From Lebetimonas sp. JH292 (GTDB lineage: Bacteria; Campylobacterota; Campylobacteria; Campylobacterales; Nautiliaceae), in NCBI RefSeq assembly GCF_000523275.1, contig NZ_ATHQ01000001.1, positions 124,001 through 188,000 of the forward strand: a stretch of DNA of 64,000 nucleotides, given 5' to 3'. Of this stretch, positions 35,555 through 45,837 are shown piece by piece. The notes beneath the pieces are model-generated. The model was not told the DNA's origin. It searched no databases and worked only from the letters and a program-made list of their open reading frames with translations. Each line of letters starts with the position of its first letter. Within the stretch, counting starts at the first letter, position 1. The position numbers and the translations under genes are program-made.

Positions 35555-37359
35555 ATTAAAATTTCATTAGCAATAGAATTTTCATCCACTTCCAAATATT
35601 TTTCAACTTCTTTTACAGTCCCATGAGGAATAAAAATATCCGGATATTCAAAACTTTCAATTTCAACATCCAAATTTTGTTCATTTACAAATTCACTGAG
35701 CATTTCAGCAATTCCGCCTTTTTTTGCATTATCACTGATTACATACCATTTTTTGGCTTTTAAACTTCTTAAAAGCTCTTTATCAAAAGGTTTTACAAAT
35801 TTTAAATCAACTATTCCACTCTCTATTCCTTTTTCTTTTAACAGTTTATAAACTCTATAAGCTTTCCCCACACCGTTTCCATAAGCAATCAGCATAATAT
35901 TTTCACTGTCAATTAGAATTTCGCCTTTTCCAAGTTCAAAATCTTTTGGTTCAAATATATTATCTTCAAGTTCAAACGCCCCCCTCGGATATCTAAACGC
36001 ACAAGGAGAGCTGTTAAATTTATAGGCAAATTCCACAGCCTTTCTTAATGTATTAAAATCCCTCGGTGCAAAAAGGGTCATATTTGGAATTATTCTTAAA
36101 TACCCCACATCAAAAACACCCTGATGTGTTTCCCCGTCGGCTCCTACAATTCCAGCCCTGTCTATCGCAAACCTAACCGGATAATTATCAAGACATACAT
36201 CGTGAATTACCTGGTCATACCCTCTTTGTAAAAAAGTAGAATAAATTGCAACAAAAGGAATAAAACCTTCTTTTGCCATAGGGGCCATTGAAGTTACCGC
36301 ATGCTGCTCTGCAATTCCCACATCCCAAAACCTTTCGGGAAATTCTTTCATTAACTCTTTCATTCCTGTCCCACTCGGCATTGCGGCGGTAACACCGACC
36401 ACTTTTTCATCATTTTTGGCTATTTCAAGCAAAGCATCGGCAAAAACTTTGGTGGCGTTAAGTGAGCTTTTTTTAAGAGGCTCACCGGTTGCTATATCAA
36501 AAGGAGATACGCCATGCCAGTGTTCATAATAGCCTTCAGCCTGTTTATATCCCTTGCCTTTTACCGTTTTAGCATGGACAATAACAGGTTTTTTAAGTTC
36601 TTTTGCTATTTTTAACATTTCTATTATTTCTTCAATATTATGCCCGTCAATAGGGCCTATATATTCAAGCCCCATTTCTTCAAAAAAGATACCGTTAACA
36701 CTGAAAAACTCTTCCATTTTTTTAGCTGTAAATTTTACATCTTCGGGCATAAAATTGAGTATTTTTTTAAATTTGTCTTTAAAATTCTGATAATGTTTTT
36801 TGGCTTTTAACTTTGTCAGATATTTACTAACTGCCCCTATAGGTCTTCCTATGCTCATTTCATTGTCATTTAAAATAATAACAACAGGAAGTTTCAAATA
36901 TCCTAGTTCATTCATTGCTTCATACACCATTCCGGCACCCATAGCACCGTCGCCAATTAATACTACAGGGATTCTTTCTTCTTTTTTTAATTTTATGGCT
37001 TTCGCCGCTCCAAGTGCCACTGAAATAGACGTGGATGAATGCCCCGCACTGAAATAATCATATCTACTTTCTCTTGGTTTTGTATACCCGCTTATTCCCC
37101 CAAACTGCCTTAAACTCTCAAATTCTTCCCATCTGCCGGTTAAGAGTTTATGTGCATATGCCTGATGTGAAACATCAAAAATAAAAGGGTCTTTTTCAAC
37201 GTCAAAAACATAATGCATTCCTATAATTAAATCTACAGCCCCAAGGGTAGAGCTTAAATGACCCCCTTTTCTTGAAACAATATCAAGTATCCTCTCTCTT
37301 ATTTTCTTGGCTAATTCATTCAATTCTTCTACACTCATTTTTTTAACATCAATTTTCAC
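35545..37359 (-). CDS. dxs: 1-deoxy-D-xylulose-5-phosphate synthase
   Basis: Thiamine-diphosphate enzyme condensing pyruvate and glyceraldehyde 3-phosphate, first step of the MEP pathway that also uses ispG. The 604 residues include GHSSTSISVALGAA, GDGAMGAGMVYEAMNE and the transketolase central and C-terminal domains (GIAEQHAVTSMAPMAKEG). The start overlaps fliH by 11 bases; a dxs gene at the end of the fliFGH run is typical of Campylobacterota. Confidence 0.97.
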   Translation of the reverse strand: MKIDVKKMSVEELNELAKKIRERILDIVSRKGGHLSSTLGAVDLIIGMHYVFDVEKDPFIFDVSHQAYAHKLLTGRWEEFESLRQFGGISGYTKPRESRYDYFSAGHSSTSISVALGAAKAIKLKKEERIPVVLIGDGAMGAGMVYEAMNELGYLKLPVVIILNDNEMSIGRPIGAVSKYLTKLKAKKHYQNFKDKFKKILNFMPEDVKFTAKKMEEFFSVNGIFFEEMGLEYIGPIDGHNIEEIIEMLKIAKELKKPVIVHAKTVKGKGYKQAEGYYEHWHGVSPFDIATGEPLKKSSLNATKVFADALLEIAKNDEKVVGVTAAMPSGTGMKELMKEFPERFWDVGIAEQHAVTSMAPMAKEGFIPFVAIYSTFLQRGYDQVIHDVCLDNYPVRFAIDRAGIVGADGETHQGVFDVGYLRIIPNMTLFAPRDFNTLRKAVEFAYKFNSSPCAFRYPRGAFELEDNIFEPKDFELGKGEILIDSENIMLIAYGNGVGKAYRVYKLLKEKGIESGIVDLKFVKPFDKELLRSLKAKKWYVISDNAKKGGIAEMLSEFVNEQNLDVEIESFEYPDIFIPHGTVKEVEKYLEVDENSIANEILIKM

Positions 37360-38116
37360 TGTTTCTCTCCTCTAAAATCGACTCTTTTATAGCTTTAAAC
37401 CTGTTAATTATTTCTGCGTCAATATTTCCTATGTCGCTTATTATAACAACCCCGCCTTCTTTTATAGCGGGATCTTCAATAATTTCAACATTTTTTAAAT
37501 CTTTGTTTTTTAGAAATTCAGCATCTTTTGGATTAACTTTTATTTTTATTTTTGTAGCATCTTTTACCTCATCCATTAAAGATTTGGCCAAGTTATAAGC
37601 TATTTCTTTAGAATTTTCACTGATTTCTTTTTGGATTACCTCTTTTGCTATATCGAGTGCTACAGAAATAAGCTCTTTTTCAATAGACACTATTTTCTCT
37701 TCAAACGTTTCATTTATTTTATCTATTTTTTCGATTGAAGTTTCCAATAATTTCATTTTTTCACTGAAAATATCTTCAATCTCTTTTTTACCCTCCCGGA
37801 TTCCTTTTTTGTACCCTTCTTCAAAAGCTTTTTGTTTTTCAATATCCGTCTGTTTTTTACATTCATTTAACTGATTTTGAAAACTGTTTTCAATATTTAC
37901 AATATTATTACTCATCTCTTCAATTTTAGCGAGCAGTCTTTCTATCAATTCATTGCTTGATTTCGTGTTTTTTTGCATATTAATTTCTTCCTTTACAATT
38001 TGCTCATCTTTTTTTTCAATTATTACTTCTTCCGTTTCACTATTATCTAATTCTTTAAATTTATAAGGTTTGACAATATGTTTATTAGAATTTTCATTAG
38101 AAATTATTTTACTCAA
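37349..38116 (-). CDS. fliH: flagellar assembly protein FliH
   Basis: Regulator of the flagellar export ATPase FliI. The 255 residues start with a variable charged part, then a long coiled coil with GxxxG-like spacing (FEEGYKKGIREGKKEIEDIF) and the C-terminal FliH/YscL domain (VKVNPKDAE-type: KIKVNPKDAEFLKNKDL, IDAEIINRFKAIKESI). Overlaps fliG by 8 and dxs by 11 bases. Confidence 0.88.
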   Translation of the reverse strand: MSKIISNENSNKHIVKPYKFKELDNSETEEVIIEKKDEQIVKEEINMQKNTKSSNELIERLLAKIEEMSNNIVNIENSFQNQLNECKKQTDIEKQKAFEEGYKKGIREGKKEIEDIFSEKMKLLETSIEKIDKINETFEEKIVSIEKELISVALDIAKEVIQKEISENSKEIAYNLAKSLMDEVKDATKIKIKVNPKDAEFLKNKDLKNVEIIEDPAIKEGGVVIISDIGNIDAEIINRFKAIKESILEERNSEN

Positions 38117-39134
38117 TTACCTCCTCCTCGGCACCCACTGCTATTTTACCTTCTTCAGCAAGTTTTTGTACAATTTCAACTATTTTTCTCTGTGCTGCTT
38201 CAACATCTTTTACTTTGACTGGCCCCAAAAACTGCATCTCTTCTTCGAAAGCCTGGGAAGCACGTTGAGACATATTGGACAAAAATTTTTGCTTAAGCTC
38301 TTCAGGTGCACCTTTTAGGGCAATCATCAATGTATTTTTATCTGCCTCTTTTAAAATTTCCCTTATAGCGGTATTATCGAGTTTAAGTATATCTTCGAAT
38401 GTAAACATTTTTTCTTTTATCTTTTCAGCCAGATCAGAATTAATCTGTTCAATATATTTTAATGTATCTTTCGCAGCTTTCTGACCAAGTCTGTTGAATA
38501 TTTCAGCAACAAATCTTACACCTCCGATTTCCACTTTATATCCTGTAAGTGATTCAAGTTTAGTTTCAAGAATAGCACTTACTTTTTTAATTATCTGAGG
38601 AGAAATATCCCCTAAATTGCTCATTCTGATTAATACTTCTGCTCTTAATTCATCGGGAAAATAACTGAGAGTTTCAGCCGCACTTGTTGGATCCATATGA
38701 GCCAAAATCAAAGCAATCGTCTGAGGATGCTCATTTACAGTAAAATCTGCAAGCTGTTGGGGTTTTACTTTTTGTAAAAAACCAAATGTCTGCTCACTTT
38801 GAAGGGATTTGGAAAGCTTATCCAAAACTTTTTTGGCTTCTTCAGGACCTAAAGCTTTATAAAGAATTTCTTTTGCATACTCAAGACCGCCACTCGCAAT
38901 ATATTGATTGGATTGAAATATTACATAAAATTCTTCTAAAACAGCGGCGGCGACAGCTTTATCTATAGCTTTCGCTGTTGCTATATATTTACTAATTTCA
39001 GTGATTGAATCAACATCCATATAAGAAAAAATCTGAGCTGTTAAATCTTCGCCCAGTTGAATCAATAAAATAGCTATTTTTTCAGGCATTGATAATTCAT
39101 CTAAAATCGCCTGCTGCTGGGGTGTTAGTGCCAT
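38109..39134 (-). CDS. fliG: flagellar motor switch protein FliG
   Basis: C-ring rotor protein that contacts the stators. The 341 residues hold the FliG_N, middle (HPQTIALILAHMDPTSAAE) and C-terminal domain (DILKLDNTAIREILKEADKN; QRASQAFEEEMQFLGPVKVK). A typical length and no damage. Directly follows fliF. Confidence 0.95.
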   Translation of the reverse strand: MALTPQQQAILDELSMPEKIAILLIQLGEDLTAQIFSYMDVDSITEISKYIATAKAIDKAVAAAVLEEFYVIFQSNQYIASGGLEYAKEILYKALGPEEAKKVLDKLSKSLQSEQTFGFLQKVKPQQLADFTVNEHPQTIALILAHMDPTSAAETLSYFPDELRAEVLIRMSNLGDISPQIIKKVSAILETKLESLTGYKVEIGGVRFVAEIFNRLGQKAAKDTLKYIEQINSDLAEKIKEKMFTFEDILKLDNTAIREILKEADKNTLMIALKGAPEELKQKFLSNMSQRASQAFEEEMQFLGPVKVKDVEAAQRKIVEIVQKLAEEGKIAVGAEEEVIE

Positions 39135-40820
39135 TTATATTCCTTTTTGCTCTTCTTCCTCTTTTAATAAATTTTCAAGTACTTTAGCTATATCTTGCGT
39201 TTTATCCTCCACCATTTTTGTAATTCTTTCAAGCAAAACATCATATTTTAATTCTTCTTCATCAATATTTGAAGATATTCCAAGCTGTGTTTCAACTTTT
39301 TCTTTAAGTTCTTTTATTTTATCGTATGTATTCTCTTCTTCCTCTTCTTCAATTTCAAGTGTTTTTTTAGGTTTTTTAATTTCTTCTTTCGATTTGACTT
39401 CTAACATTTTTTGGGAAAAAGGGGCAATTACTTTTTTATAAAAAACAAACAACACAATTAACAAAATCAAATATTTTATTATATTTTCAACCGGTCCCAA
39501 ATATACTTGCACATTATCCATTATATTTTCCACTGATGATTTTTTTTGAGAATTCAGATGATTAAACTGAAAACAGCTGACGCTTACACTATCCCCTCTT
39601 TTTGAATCAAAGCCTATAGTATTTTTAACCAGATTATTAATATTTGCCAGTTCTATTTTATCCAACGGTACAAACACAATTTTGCCGTTTTTGTCTTTTT
39701 TATAATTTCCGTCCACCACTACGGCTGCGGTAACCCTTTTTATCTTTGCAAGAGGTGCTATTGTGTCTTTTATAGTGGTTGATATTTCATAATTGGTGGT
39801 GTCTTCACTTTTTGTATATTTATTTTTGATTTGATTGGATTTACTTCCCTGAACCGGCCCGATATTACTTACTGCCCCGGGAACTCCCCCTACTTTTTTT
39901 TCTCCGTATCCTGTTTTTTCTTCGTCTACAGTCTGTTCGCTTCTTACAACATTGTCCGGGGAATAAATGGTCGAATGCGATTTTACTTTGGAAAAATCAA
40001 TATCCAGATTGACTTTTGCCACAATTTTATCATCTCCCCCTACAACAGGGGCAAGAATGGAAGTTATTTTATCTTCAAGTTCTTTTTCAAGTCTTTTTTT
40101 ATATAATATTTCTGTTTTCAAAAGCTCATTATTAGAGCTTAATTCATCATTTTCACCAAGTAAATTCCCGTACTGGTCTATAATTTTTACATTTTCAGGT
40201 TTAAGTTTAGGAACTGCGGCGGCAACTAAATATTTAATACCTTTAATCTGTTTGGGGGTTAATATCATATTCGGCTTTAATTTAATCATTACAGATGCAC
40301 TCGGAGGAGTCTGTTTGGAAACAAAAACACTTTCTTTTGGAAGTGCAATATTTACTTTTGCCTCTTCCACCGCATCTATTGCTTCAACAGTGTTGGCAAG
40401 CTCCCCTTCAAGAGCTCTTAAGTATTTAATCTTTTCTTCAAAAGCAGTTGCCCCAAAACTGTTTTTATTAAACAGTTCAAAACCTACATTGCTCGCTTTC
40501 GGGAGACCCTGAGCTGCAATTTCAATTCTTAGTTTTTCCACTTTGTCTTTCGGAACTTCTATAATTCCGTCGCTTGGAATAACATATGAAATTTTTTTCT
40601 TATCTAAATATTGGGCAATTAAAGCAGCGTCTTTTGGTTTTAAATTTTCAAAAAGAATACTGTAATTATCTTTTTTTAAAGAAGTCGAAGAATTATAAAC
40701 AACCAAAAAAGAAATCAATAAAACAAAAGCGCCTATTGTTATACCGATAACAATTTTCTGTTTTTTATTTAAATTTTTGCTAAAAGCAATTATTTGTTTA
40801 AATAATTCTTCAAAATTCAA
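39135..40820 (-). CDS. fliF: flagellar MS-ring protein FliF
   Basis: Builds the membrane-embedded MS ring, first structure of the flagellum. The 561 residues show two transmembrane segments (about 23-43 and 438-458), the YscJ-like ring domain ([40 protein letters not shown]), the SpoIIIAG-like ring and a C-terminal FliG-binding tail rich in Glu. Overlaps hisC by 4 bases. Confidence 0.95.
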   Translation of the reverse strand: MNFEELFKQIIAFSKNLNKKQKIVIGITIGAFVLLISFLVVYNSSTSLKKDNYSILFENLKPKDAALIAQYLDKKKISYVIPSDGIIEVPKDKVEKLRIEIAAQGLPKASNVGFELFNKNSFGATAFEEKIKYLRALEGELANTVEAIDAVEEAKVNIALPKESVFVSKQTPPSASVMIKLKPNMILTPKQIKGIKYLVAAAVPKLKPENVKIIDQYGNLLGENDELSSNNELLKTEILYKKRLEKELEDKITSILAPVVGGDDKIVAKVNLDIDFSKVKSHSTIYSPDNVVRSEQTVDEEKTGYGEKKVGGVPGAVSNIGPVQGSKSNQIKNKYTKSEDTTNYEISTTIKDTIAPLAKIKRVTAAVVVDGNYKKDKNGKIVFVPLDKIELANINNLVKNTIGFDSKRGDSVSVSCFQFNHLNSQKKSSVENIMDNVQVYLGPVENIIKYLILLIVLFVFYKKVIAPFSQKMLEVKSKEEIKKPKKTLEIEEEEEENTYDKIKELKEKVETQLGISSNIDEEELKYDVLLERITKMVEDKTQDIAKVLENLLKEEEEQKGI

Positions 40821-41890
40821 TTAATCAAACCTTTTAATAAATTTAAAACTTTTTCATTTTCTTCTTTTTTACCTATCGTAATTCTTATTGCATCAAAGCC
40901 GTAACTGGCCATATCTCTTACAATTATACCTTTTTTTAGCAGATTATTGGCAACTGATGTAGAATTTTTTATAAATAAAACAATAAAGTTTGTATAACTT
41001 TCAATAAAATTCAAATTATTTTCTTTTGCGAAAATTTCATATCTTTTCATTTCTTCAAAATTAAGCTCAATTCCCATTTTCACAAATTCTTTATCCTTCA
41101 AAGCTTCTATGGCAGCTTTAAGCGAAAGCGTGGTAATATTAAAAGGGGGTCTTAATTTATGAAGGTTTTTTATAATAAATTCATTGGCAATTCCGTATCC
41201 AACCCTCATACCGCCAAGTCCGTAGGCTTTTGAAAAAGTTCCGGTGTATAGCACATTTTTATATTTTAAAATTTCTTTTGGTTTTATTTCTTTGTTTTTA
41301 TCTTTGAAAGAGGCATATTCCTGATATGCCCCGTCTATTATTATTAAAGTATCATCATCTATTTTTTCAATAAAACTAAAAACATCCTTGGCATCTATAC
41401 ATTCCCCCAAAGGATTATTAGGAATACATAAAAATATAATTTCCGGATTTTGTTGTTTATAGATTTCATAAAACTCTTCTAAATTATGTTTATCTGATTT
41501 TGTTTTTAATATTTCAGCCCCGAACTGTTTTGAATAAATTTCATACATCGCAAAAGTAATTCCCGCCATTAAAACTTTTTTTGGTAATATCGCATGAATT
41601 GCAAATTCCAAGATTTGATCGCTTCCTGCCCCTATAATTATATTTTCATTTTTTATATCAAATCTTTTAGATAAAGTGTCTTTTAATTCATAATAACTGT
41701 CGTCAGGATATCTGTGCATATTTTTAGCTGTCTTTTTTACGGCTTCTATCGCCATAGGGGGAGGACCGTACGGATTTTCATTACTTGCAAGTTTTATTAT
41801 TTCCGAAGGCTTTATACCGTATTCCCTCACCACCAATTCTATAGGCTTTCCAGCTTCATATGTTTTTAAATTATTTAAATTTTCAAACAT
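40817..41890 (-). CDS. hisC: histidinol-phosphate aminotransferase
   Basis: PLP enzyme of histidine synthesis. The 357 residues show [17 protein letters not shown] and the catalytic-lysine block [17 protein letters not shown]. It could also act on aromatic amino acids given its place behind pheA. Position before fliF is a conserved Campylobacterota arrangement. Confidence 0.93.
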   Translation of the reverse strand: MFENLNNLKTYEAGKPIELVVREYGIKPSEIIKLASNENPYGPPPMAIEAVKKTAKNMHRYPDDSYYELKDTLSKRFDIKNENIIIGAGSDQILEFAIHAILPKKVLMAGITFAMYEIYSKQFGAEILKTKSDKHNLEEFYEIYKQQNPEIIFLCIPNNPLGECIDAKDVFSFIEKIDDDTLIIIDGAYQEYASFKDKNKEIKPKEILKYKNVLYTGTFSKAYGLGGMRVGYGIANEFIIKNLHKLRPPFNITTLSLKAAIEALKDKEFVKMGIELNFEEMKRYEIFAKENNLNFIESYTNFIVLFIKNSTSVANNLLKKGIIVRDMASYGFDAIRITIGKKEENEKVLNLLKGLIN

Positions 41891-41924
41891 TTTCTTCCTT
41901 TATTATCAATATTTTCTATTCACA

Positions 41925-41979
41925 ACTCACCACCCCGCCTCTTTGCAAGCGGCCGGACAGGCTCACCACTCACTATTTT
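41925..41979. repeat. GC-rich palindromic element, copy A
   Basis: ACTCACCACCCCGCCTCTTT, then GCAAGCGGCCGGACAGGCTC, closing with ACCACTCACTATT. About 50 of 55 bases match 43551-43605. It lies between pheA and hisC and partly overlaps the pheA stop. Both edges carry 7-bp repeats (ATTCACA/ACTCACC; GCTCACC/ACTCACT). Confidence 0.75.
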
Positions 41980-43039
41980 AACATTCCCTAAGATAACTGC
42001 CGAGCCAAAGCATATTTTCCTCTTCTATTAAGTTTTTAACAGCTTTATCTTCTATATGTCCTTCAAAATCTATATAAAACCATGTATTAAATGTATCGTC
42101 TTTATTAGGTCTGCTTTCTATTTTTAAAAGGTTTATGTTCTTATCTTTAAATTTTTTAAGCAAATTAAACAAAGCCCCTGTTTTATGGGAAGTTTTTGCA
42201 ATTACACTTGTTTTGTCATTTCCACTTTTTTGAGTTTTAAAATCGCTTATTATTATAAATCTCGTTCTGTTTGCCAAATTGTCTTCTATTTTTTCAAAAA
42301 GTAAAGGAACATTATAAAGTTTAGCCGCAATTTTTGAACATATAGCCGCACTTTTTTCATCTTTGCTTGCCAGTTCAGCTGCTTTTGCCGTTGACTCGGT
42401 CGGAATAAATTCAACATCCAAAAGTCCATGCGTTTCAAGAAAATTAAGACACTGATTATAACCCTGCGGGTGTGAATACACTCTTTTTATATTTGCAAGT
42501 TCGTCCTGAACAGAAGCAAAAGAGTGATGAATGTCAAGACAAACCTCTGAAACTATTTTTACATTATATTTTTTAAGTGAATCAAGAGTTATACCCACAA
42601 CACCTTCTGTATTGTTTTCGATAGGCACAACCCCGTATTTAGCCTCTTTATTGTGTACGGCTTTAAATACGGCTTCTATATTAAGTAAAGGCAGATATTT
42701 GGCGTTTGCCCCGAATTTATGTTCCGCCGCCTGATGTGTATATGTTCCGACAGGGCCTAAAAAAGCAATTCTTTCACTTCTTTCAAGCATTCTGCTTATT
42801 GCAAAAATTTCCAAAAATATCGCCTCTATATGTTCTTTTTTTAATATTCCGTTTTGTGCTTGGCTTAATCTGTTTAATCTTTCTATTATTTCCTTTTCTC
42901 TTTCCGGCCTGTATACAGGGGTATTAGAAGAATTTTTAATCTCTCCCACTTTTTTGACAATTTCCATTCTTTTATTAAGAAGTTTTAAAACATTATCATC
43001 AATTTTATCTATTCCTTCTCTTAATTTTTTTAAATCCAA
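41978..43039 (-). CDS. pheA: chorismate mutase / prephenate dehydratase
   Basis: Bifunctional enzyme making phenylpyruvate for phenylalanine. The 353 residues comprise an AroQ chorismate mutase (1-90, LREGIDKIDDNVLKLLNKRM), prephenate dehydratase (FLGPVGTYTHQAAEHKFG; VPIENNTEGVVGITLD; ANRTRFIII) and a C-terminal ACT domain (KTGALFNLLKKF; ESRPNKDDTFNTWFYIDFEG). It overlaps the HAD gene by 10 bases. Confidence 0.96.
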   Translation of the reverse strand: MDLKKLREGIDKIDDNVLKLLNKRMEIVKKVGEIKNSSNTPVYRPEREKEIIERLNRLSQAQNGILKKEHIEAIFLEIFAISRMLERSERIAFLGPVGTYTHQAAEHKFGANAKYLPLLNIEAVFKAVHNKEAKYGVVPIENNTEGVVGITLDSLKKYNVKIVSEVCLDIHHSFASVQDELANIKRVYSHPQGYNQCLNFLETHGLLDVEFIPTESTAKAAELASKDEKSAAICSKIAAKLYNVPLLFEKIEDNLANRTRFIIISDFKTQKSGNDKTSVIAKTSHKTGALFNLLKKFKDKNINLLKIESRPNKDDTFNTWFYIDFEGHIEDKAVKNLIEEENMLWLGSYLREC

Positions 43040-43599
43040 AATTCTTTCCTTTTTAAAAATTCTCCAATATTTTCGGCTATAAAATCCACTTTTTGACTTA
43101 TTTCATCTGACTTTTTAATTTTACCGCTTAAAACCAAAGCCGTTTTCATACCAAGTTTACCGGCCGGCAATAAATCTCCTATTAAATCATCACTAATTAT
43201 GGTAATTTTATCATAATTTAAAGAAATTTTAATTCTTGCAGCTTCAAAAAAATTTAAACTTGGTTTTCCAACAACCTCATAATTTTTGTTTATGGTATAT
43301 TTCAGCATTTCCAAAATTGCCCCGAGTCCCGGATAACGCTTATTGTTTTTACGGTAAAGTGAAGTTTTATGCATTCCTATTAAATTGGCCCCTCTTATCA
43401 AATATTCAATAATATCTGCAATTTCATCTGAAGAATAGACTTTTATTCCCAAAATTACATTATCAGGATTATCAAAATCAATTTTAAAATTTTTTTTCAT
43501 TATTTTAACAAATTCACTGTTACCAAAAGGAGCAATACTGCCGTTTATAAACTCACAACCCCGCCGCTTTGCAAGCGGCCGGGCAGGCTCACAACTCAC
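43030..43599 (-). pseudogene. HAD-family phosphatase with 5' end replaced by a repeat
   Basis: The open frame gives 189 residues from a GTG. The first 17 (SCEPARPLAKRRGCEF) are encoded by the GC-rich element 43551-43605. From INGSIAPFGNSEFVKIMKKN the sequence is a HAD-IIA phosphatase: late motifs are present (VVGKPSLNFFEAA with the Lys; TIISDDLIGDLLPAGKLGMK), but the N-terminal DxDxT nucleophile motif is missing. The normal enzyme is about 250 residues, so about 60 are lost and activity is unlikely. Its position between lysA and pheA matches the HAD gene of Campylobacter. Confidence 0.75.
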
Positions 43600-43611
43600 T
43601 ATTCACTATTT
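43551..43611. repeat. GC-rich palindromic element, copy B, with heptamer edge
   Basis: ACTCACAACCCCGCCGCTTT, then GCAAGCGGCCGGGCAGGCTC. It contains the hairpin CCGCTT-TGC-AAGCGG. The right edge is a 7-bp tandem GCTCACA, ACTCACT, ATTCACT. It matches copy A at 41925-41979 and forms the first codons of the HAD open frame. Confidence 0.75.
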
Positions 43612-43612
43612 T

Positions 43613-44818
43613 TCACTTCTTCAAATAATCAATTTCACATGCTATTAAATCCTCAAAAGTTTCCCTTCTTCTAATAAGCCTGTCTTTCCCATTAATCACC
43701 GCAACTTCCGCTGCTCTGGGTCTTGTATTGTAATTACTGCTCATTGAAAAACCATATGCCCCGGCAGAATGTATTAAAACCAAATCCCCGGGATCTGTTT
43801 TGGAAATTTCTATATCTTTTGCAAAAAAATCTCCGCTCTCACAAATCGGGCCCACAATGTTAGCCTTGCTTTTTTCTTTATTTTCATTTAAAACCTCAAT
43901 TTTATGATATGCCCCGTACAGGCTTGGTCTTATTAAATCATTCATAGCCCCGTCAACAATTACAAATCTTTTATCCCCATTTCTTTTTTCATATAAAACT
44001 TTAGTTAAAAACCATCCCCCGTTTCCAACTAAAAATCTTCCGGGCTCACAAATTATTGTCACATCAAGTCCGCTAAGGGTAGAAAGAACCGCCTGGGCAT
44101 AATCGTAAGGCTCTATTAAATTTTCATCTTTATATTTTATGCCGAGTCCTCCTCCAACATCAAAAAATTTAATATCAATATTTATAGCTTTTAAACTCCT
44201 TACTAAATCAGCAACTATATGACTAGCCTCTTTAATAGGCTCAAGTTCTGTTAACTGGCTTCCTATATGAAAATGAATTCCTATCGGATTTAAATTTTCA
44301 CTTTTTTTAGCATAAATATAAAGCTTTTTAGCTGTTTCTATATCAACGCCAAATTTATTTTCGTGAAGCCCCGTTGATATATATGGATGTGTTTTTGGGT
44401 CTATGTTTGGATTTACTCTAATGCTAATTCTTGCAACTTTTCCTAAATTTTTAGCAATTTCTTCAATTCTTTTTAATTCCGCCTCGCTTTCAATATTGAG
44501 CATTAAAATATCTTTTTCCAAAGATTCTTTTATCTCATCATCCCTTTTTCCCACGCCGCTGAAAATTATTTTATATTTATCTATTCCCGCAAGCAAAGCT
44601 CTTTTAACTTCGCCTATACTGACACAGTCCGCCCCGCTTCCAAGAGAGGCAAAATGATTTATTACACTTAAGTTTGAATTGGCTTTAACGGCATAGGCTA
44701 TAATACTTTTTCTTGCTTTAAAAGCTTTTTTTAATTTGTTGAACTGCTCGCTAAAATAATTAAAATCATATACATACAAAGGTGTGTCATATTTTTTTGC
44801 CAAATATTTAAAATTCAT
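43613..44818 (-). CDS. lysA: diaminopimelate decarboxylase
   Basis: Last step of lysine synthesis. The 401-residue PLP enzyme has Lys45 in AYAVKANSNLS, GIHFHIGSQL, FDVGGGLGI, CEPGRFLVGNGG and GPICESGDF. The start overlaps the lptG stop by one base (TAATG). Confidence 0.97.
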   Translation of the reverse strand: MNFKYLAKKYDTPLYVYDFNYFSEQFNKLKKAFKARKSIIAYAVKANSNLSVINHFASLGSGADCVSIGEVKRALLAGIDKYKIIFSGVGKRDDEIKESLEKDILMLNIESEAELKRIEEIAKNLGKVARISIRVNPNIDPKTHPYISTGLHENKFGVDIETAKKLYIYAKKSENLNPIGIHFHIGSQLTELEPIKEASHIVADLVRSLKAINIDIKFFDVGGGLGIKYKDENLIEPYDYAQAVLSTLSGLDVTIICEPGRFLVGNGGWFLTKVLYEKRNGDKRFVIVDGAMNDLIRPSLYGAYHKIEVLNENKEKSKANIVGPICESGDFFAKDIEISKTDPGDLVLIHSAGAYGFSMSSNYNTRPRAAEVAVINGKDRLIRRRETFEDLIACEIDYLKK

Positions 44819-45837
44819 TAATTCTCCTTTTTAATAACATAAATATCCAATACTAACACAAAAAACAGAGGCAAAGTCAAAATAAAGGGGTTTATCACAC
44901 CCTGTTTTACAAATTTATAAAGAAGTAAATTTGCCCCCCATAAAAATACGGAAAAGAAAACTGATTTTATCAAAAAAAATGAAATTGAAGAAATTCTCTG
45001 ATGCACAGGCGCACTATACATTAAATATATCAAAAACAGTATTAAACTCATAGGGGTTAATATCTTAAACATTAAGATTGATATTATTTTATTTAATTTT
45101 ATACTTTTGAAAATTTTCATAGCCAAGAGAGCATCTTTTATAGAAATTGATTCCAGTTTTTTCAAATTCGATAATACAAGTGGCTCAAAATCAGTTAAAA
45201 CATTTAAATGTTTTTCTTTTTTTACAATAAGTCTGTTTTTATCAAACATTTTAACTGTCACATTGTTTCCCATCCATTTATTGTTTTTATATTCGGCTTC
45301 TTTTATATTTATTATTTTTTTTACTTTCATCCCCTCCAAAGTAAATATTTTAACACAGTAAGCTTTTTTCAAAAGAGGTTTTAATTCTTTTATGTACACA
45401 ATACTGTTTTTATATTTTAAAAAAAGATTTTCTTTTTTTAATTTTTTATTCAACAGAATATTTTGGGCCTTTTGATTAAAATAAACATAATTTGTATTAT
45501 CTAAAACAATAAATATAAAATAAACAGATAAAGAAAAAATTAAAAACACAAACAATATTTTATTTTTAGAAAATCCAAAAGAATAAAAAGAAACCAATGT
45601 ATTGAATTTTATAAAATGATAAATAGTATATAAAAAAGAAAAAATCAGAGCCAAAGGATAAAAATTTTCAAATGAGTAACTGATAACATATACGCTGTAT
45701 AATATTAGCAAATTTGAAGAATGAGGCAGTTTTGAAAAATTACCTATTAAATCCAGTAAAAGATATAAAAAAGAAAGACTGAATAAAAACAGAAAAAAAT
45801 TTCTGGAAAATCTTTTCAGAATATATAAAAAAAACAT
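44818..45837 (-). CDS. LptF/LptG-family LPS export permease
   Basis: A 339-residue YjgP/YjgQ protein: N-terminal helices starting FFLYILKRFSRNFFLFLFSL, a periplasmic beta-rich middle (about 110-240) and three C-terminal helices. It would transport lipopolysaccharide with LptB and LptC. Whether it is LptF or LptG cannot be settled here. Linked to pth and lysA by one-base stop-start overlaps. Confidence 0.85.
   Translation of the reverse strand: MFFLYILKRFSRNFFLFLFSLSFLYLLLDLIGNFSKLPHSSNLLILYSVYVISYSFENFYPLALIFSFLYTIYHFIKFNTLVSFYSFGFSKNKILFVFLIFSLSVYFIFIVLDNTNYVYFNQKAQNILLNKKLKKENLFLKYKNSIVYIKELKPLLKKAYCVKIFTLEGMKVKKIINIKEAEYKNNKWMGNNVTVKMFDKNRLIVKKEKHLNVLTDFEPLVLSNLKKLESISIKDALLAMKIFKSIKLNKIISILMFKILTPMSLILFLIYLMYSAPVHQRISSISFFLIKSVFFSVFLWGANLLLYKFVKQGVINPFILTLPLFFVLVLDIYVIKKEN

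Noticed and set aside
39967-40512. A 181-residue plus-strand frame opposite fliF, and similar long frames opposite kch, gatB, mutS and dnaB
   Set aside because: They are reverse-strand shadows of well-supported genes, lack RBS sites and have no family features.
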